From assembly GCA_902761685.1 (NCBI GenBank), contig CACWLI010000006.1, positions 1 to 64,000 of the forward strand: a DNA stretch of 64,000 bases. Direction: 5' to 3'. How positions within the stretch are numbered: position 1 is the stretch's first letter; the number at the start of each line of letters is the position of its first letter. This document shows positions 63,626 through 64,000 of the stretch, one piece after another. The translations under genes were made by a program, and so were the position numbers. This DNA is from an uncultured Erysipelotrichaceae bacterium (GTDB lineage Bacteria > Bacillota_I > Bacilli_A > RF39 > UBA660). A model generated the notes under the pieces. It was not told the origin of the DNA. It worked only from the letters and a program-made list of their open reading frames with translations, and ran no database searches.

Positions 63626-64000
63626 AGTCAGTAAACATGAATCTAACATAGTCTTCACTCACTTGCATTTTATTGGTTGCATCTCCATGAGTTGTATTAG
63701 GTTCTATAGTATATCTTACTTCTTTTGCATATGGTCTAACTTTATCAATTGTGCTTTTCATACATCCGGCATATATATTATCATTATTATCTCCAGTTCC
63801 AGCATTACTTCCTCTAAATGCCCATACTTTAACTCCAGTGAAACTTGAAGGATTAAATCCGCCAATTGAACAACAACTAACTGGAGATGCTGCATGGAAA
63901 TATCCTGGATACTTACTAACCATCATCCATGTTCCAATTGCACCTCTTGAATGTCCTCCAACATTAATATTATCTTTATTACATTTAACACTATCACATA
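63624..64000 (-). CDS. Alpha/beta-hydrolase (esterase-like), copy 3, partial
   Basis: The reading frame runs past base 64000, so only the C-terminal ~125 residues are visible. It has GGHSRG (nucleophile Ser), SPVSC, AFRGSNAGTGDNN (acidic residue) and TTHGDA (His), so the catalytic triad looks intact. It matches the hydrolase domain of 55042 over GHSRGAIGTW and PVSC. Whether it also has the TM hairpin lies outside the window. Confidence 0.75.
   Translation of the reverse strand, partial: CDSVKCNKDNINVGGHSRGAIGTWMMVSKYPGYFHAASPVSCCSIGGFNPSSFTGVKVWAFRGSNAGTGDNNDNIYAGCMKSTIDKVRPYAKEVRYTIEPNTTHGDATNKMQVSEDYVRFMFTD

Noticed and set aside
1..64000. CRISPR arrays, insertion sequences, origin of replication.
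   Set aside because: No direct-repeat/spacer series, transposase or DnaA-box cluster was seen on reading the window.

Overview
The window is a gene-dense, very AT-rich stretch of a bacterial chromosome. It has Firmicutes/Bacilli hallmarks: PolC-type replicase, SMC, a T-box leader, rlmB followed by a sigma-70 factor, YidD, TmcAL, and strong AGGAGG-type ribosome binding sites. TGA is used as a stop (for example at 28231 and 28641) and Trp is TGG, so this is the standard bacterial code and not the Mycoplasma code. Low GC, short intergenic gaps, a short SMC and many lineage-specific hypotheticals suggest an uncultured, reduced-genome gut Bacilli lineage (RF39-like or Acholeplasma-related). That placement is inference.

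Layout. 1-5.3 kb: partial exopolysaccharide sugar transferase, a zinc-ribbon membrane protein, the queuosine genes queA-tgt, a zincin-like protein, and cvpA-trxA. 5.3-11.3 kb: a large membrane-anchored surface protein, def, a membrane protein, and smc. 11.4-19.6 kb: rnc followed by four unknown genes leading toward smc, a DUF2207-like membrane protein, yidD with a ZnuA-like lipoprotein, and a second zincin-like protein. 19.7-29.5 kb: cysS, an Asn/Met/Gln-rich membrane protein, ruvA-nucleotidase-ruvB, an NPKTG surface protein, rlmB-sigma factor, a prepilin with a holin-like protein and lgt, and rpmF. 29.6-36 kb: tmcAL, an 840-residue repeat protein, and polA. 36-44.3 kb: accessory island with two NCYxYA/DFHxLRK paralogues flanking a MurJ/SpoVB-like flippase, an ATP-grasp enzyme, alr, and a tandemly duplicated DUF1292-zincin gene pair. 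44.4-49.1 kb: two tandem BspA-like (DUF285) surface proteins and another zincin. 49.2-54.6 kb: WalJ-like hydrolase and polC. 55-64 kb: two membrane-hairpin alpha/beta-hydrolases, lysS under a T-box with an unknown gene, then a surface/secretion locus (lysozyme-like protein, WXG/LXG-like C39 protease, Ser/Thr-rich membrane protein, and a third alpha/beta-hydrolase running off the end).

How it fits together. Most genes lie on the minus strand in short operons. These are separated by intrinsic terminators whose hairpins often contain the stop codon. Promoters are TTGAnn/TATAAT, often with an extended TGnTATAAT -10, and they correct several starts that would otherwise be placed too far upstream.

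The most notable points are: (i) ribosomal protein bL32 carries an N-terminal extension that looks like the Prp-protease leader of bL27 and would be cut exactly at the canonical mature N-terminus; (ii) three surface proteins carry an internal sortase-like NPKTG-TM-Arg/Lys signal followed by what looks like a second signal peptide; (iii) five unrelated-looking HExxH proteins occur, two of them in a duplicated DUF1292 module; (iv) two (perhaps three) alpha/beta-hydrolases may share a pilin-like transmembrane hairpin; (v) a ZnuA-like lipoprotein has lost its metal-binding histidines. No gap longer than about 300 bases lacks a gene; the longest (59652-59899) is the T-box leader. No tRNA, rRNA, CRISPR array, insertion sequence or replication origin was recognised.
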